From Alphaproteobacteria bacterium (GTDB taxonomy: Bacteria; Pseudomonadota; Alphaproteobacteria; Sphingomonadales; Kordiimonadaceae): 64,000 nt of DNA. The translations under genes and the position numbers were made by a program. Each line of letters begins with the position of its first letter. The first letter of the stretch is position 1. The stretch is from assembly GCA_013372975.1 (NCBI GenBank), contig JABXIS010000003.1:1-64000 (forward strand), in the 5' to 3' direction. This document shows, piece after piece, positions 63,506-64,000 of the stretch. The notes under the pieces are model-generated. The model worked only from the letters and a program-made list of their open reading frames with translations. It had not been told where the DNA came from and searched no databases.

Positions 63506-64000
63506 ATGGCAGATGGTGCATCATTCAACCAGCGAAAACCAAAAGTGGCCATCGTCGGTGCCGGACTTTCTGGGCTATGTATGGCAATCAAGCTTAAAGA
63601 AGCTGGCATTGAGAATATACATATCTACGAAAAGGCAAATCAGGTCGGCGGCACCTGGCGCGACAACACCTATCCCGGCGTAGCCTGCGATGTACCTAGC
63701 CATCTGTATAGTTTTTCGTTTGCGCCGAAGCCCGATTGGAGCATGGTCTTCAGCCCGGGCGGGGAAATCCAAAGTTACATTGAAACTGTAGTCGAAAAAT
63801 TCAGCCTTTCGCCTCACATCCGTTTCAGTTCAGAACTTACACGAGCTGAATGGCGTGAAAATCAATGGCATCTCGAGTTTGCGTCTGGCCTGACGACCAA
63901 GGCAGATTTTCTTGTAAACGGCATGGGAGGGCTTCATGTTCCCAGCTACCCGGATATCCCGGGACAAGAGGCGTTTAAAGGTACCAGTTTTCACACGGCC
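63506..64000 (+). CDS. Flavin-containing monooxygenase (BVMO-like), 5' part only
   Basis: The first 165 codons are in the window; the gene runs off the right edge. The FAD motif VAIVGAGLSGLCMAI starts the fold, and GGTWRDNTYPGVACDVPSHLY is the signature of Baeyer-Villiger-type and related class B flavin monooxygenases, which insert oxygen next to a carbonyl. The NADPH-binding and catalytic parts lie outside, so the precise subgroup is uncertain. The ATG follows GGGGAGAGA. Confidence 0.88.
   Translation, partial: MADGASFNQRKPKVAIVGAGLSGLCMAIKLKEAGIENIHIYEKANQVGGTWRDNTYPGVACDVPSHLYSFSFAPKPDWSMVFSPGGEIQSYIETVVEKFSLSPHIRFSSELTRAEWRENQWHLEFASGLTTKADFLVNGMGGLHVPSYPDIPGQEAFKGTSFHTA

Overview
The window is a piece of an alphaproteobacterial chromosome. 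The evidence is the combination of CtrA, the phosphotransferase ChpT, the CtrA inhibitor SciP and the flagellar regulator FlbD, together with alphaproteobacterial-type flagellar gene order, TonB receptors and an AlkB hydroxylase. Moderate G+C, marine-type accessory genes and gene order make a Kordiimonas-like or related free-living marine lineage plausible, but the genus is inference only.

Region 1 (1-29 kb) is a metabolic and accessory stretch. It opens with the 5' part of a tRNA-Met on the minus strand, then small stress or periplasmic proteins (OsmC-like, NTF2-like, two lipocalin/DUF1579-like), a sodium symporter, a TonB-dependent receptor, a secreted M20 peptidase, an MDR oxidoreductase divergent from a MarR/serine-hydrolase operon, and an Rrf2 regulator divergent from a membrane-CMD fusion. 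Next come a serralysin-type RTX protease divergent from a FecI/FecR/TonB-receptor signalling operon, a nitronate monooxygenase, a chromate transporter, a DEAD-box helicase, a TetR/alkB divergent pair, a solute-binding protein, a DUF1328 peptide and mnmA.

Region 2 (29-51 kb) is the flagellar cluster. fliK-flgD-flgE sits behind a strong sigma-54 promoter match. sciP follows, then the operon fliF-fliG-fliH-fliN-motA-flbD-flhA-flhF-flhG and a second FliK-like gene. A DMT transporter and a class III aminotransferase come next, then fliJ and fliI on the minus strand, divergent from ctrA.

Region 3 (51-59 kb) is the chemotaxis operon on the minus strand: chpT-cheA-cheW-cheY-cheB-cheR. CheA is a hybrid kinase with an extra segment between Hpt and the kinase core that looks like a truncated globin without its proximal histidine. 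CtrA-like boxes (TTAA-N7-TTTAC or the reverse) lie upstream of sciP, fliF, fliI and cheA, and a TTAACCAT half-site cluster precedes ctrA. The window therefore seems to hold much of one regulatory circuit: ChpT as phosphate relay, CtrA as master regulator, SciP as antagonist and FlbD/sigma-54 for late genes, physically linked to the motility and chemotaxis genes they would control.

Region 4 (59-64 kb) carries cysQ, an NnrU-like membrane protein, two tail-to-tail solute-binding proteins, a DUF3422 protein and the start of a flavin monooxygenase cut by the window edge. All functional statements rest on reading translated sequence and motifs; no database search was possible.
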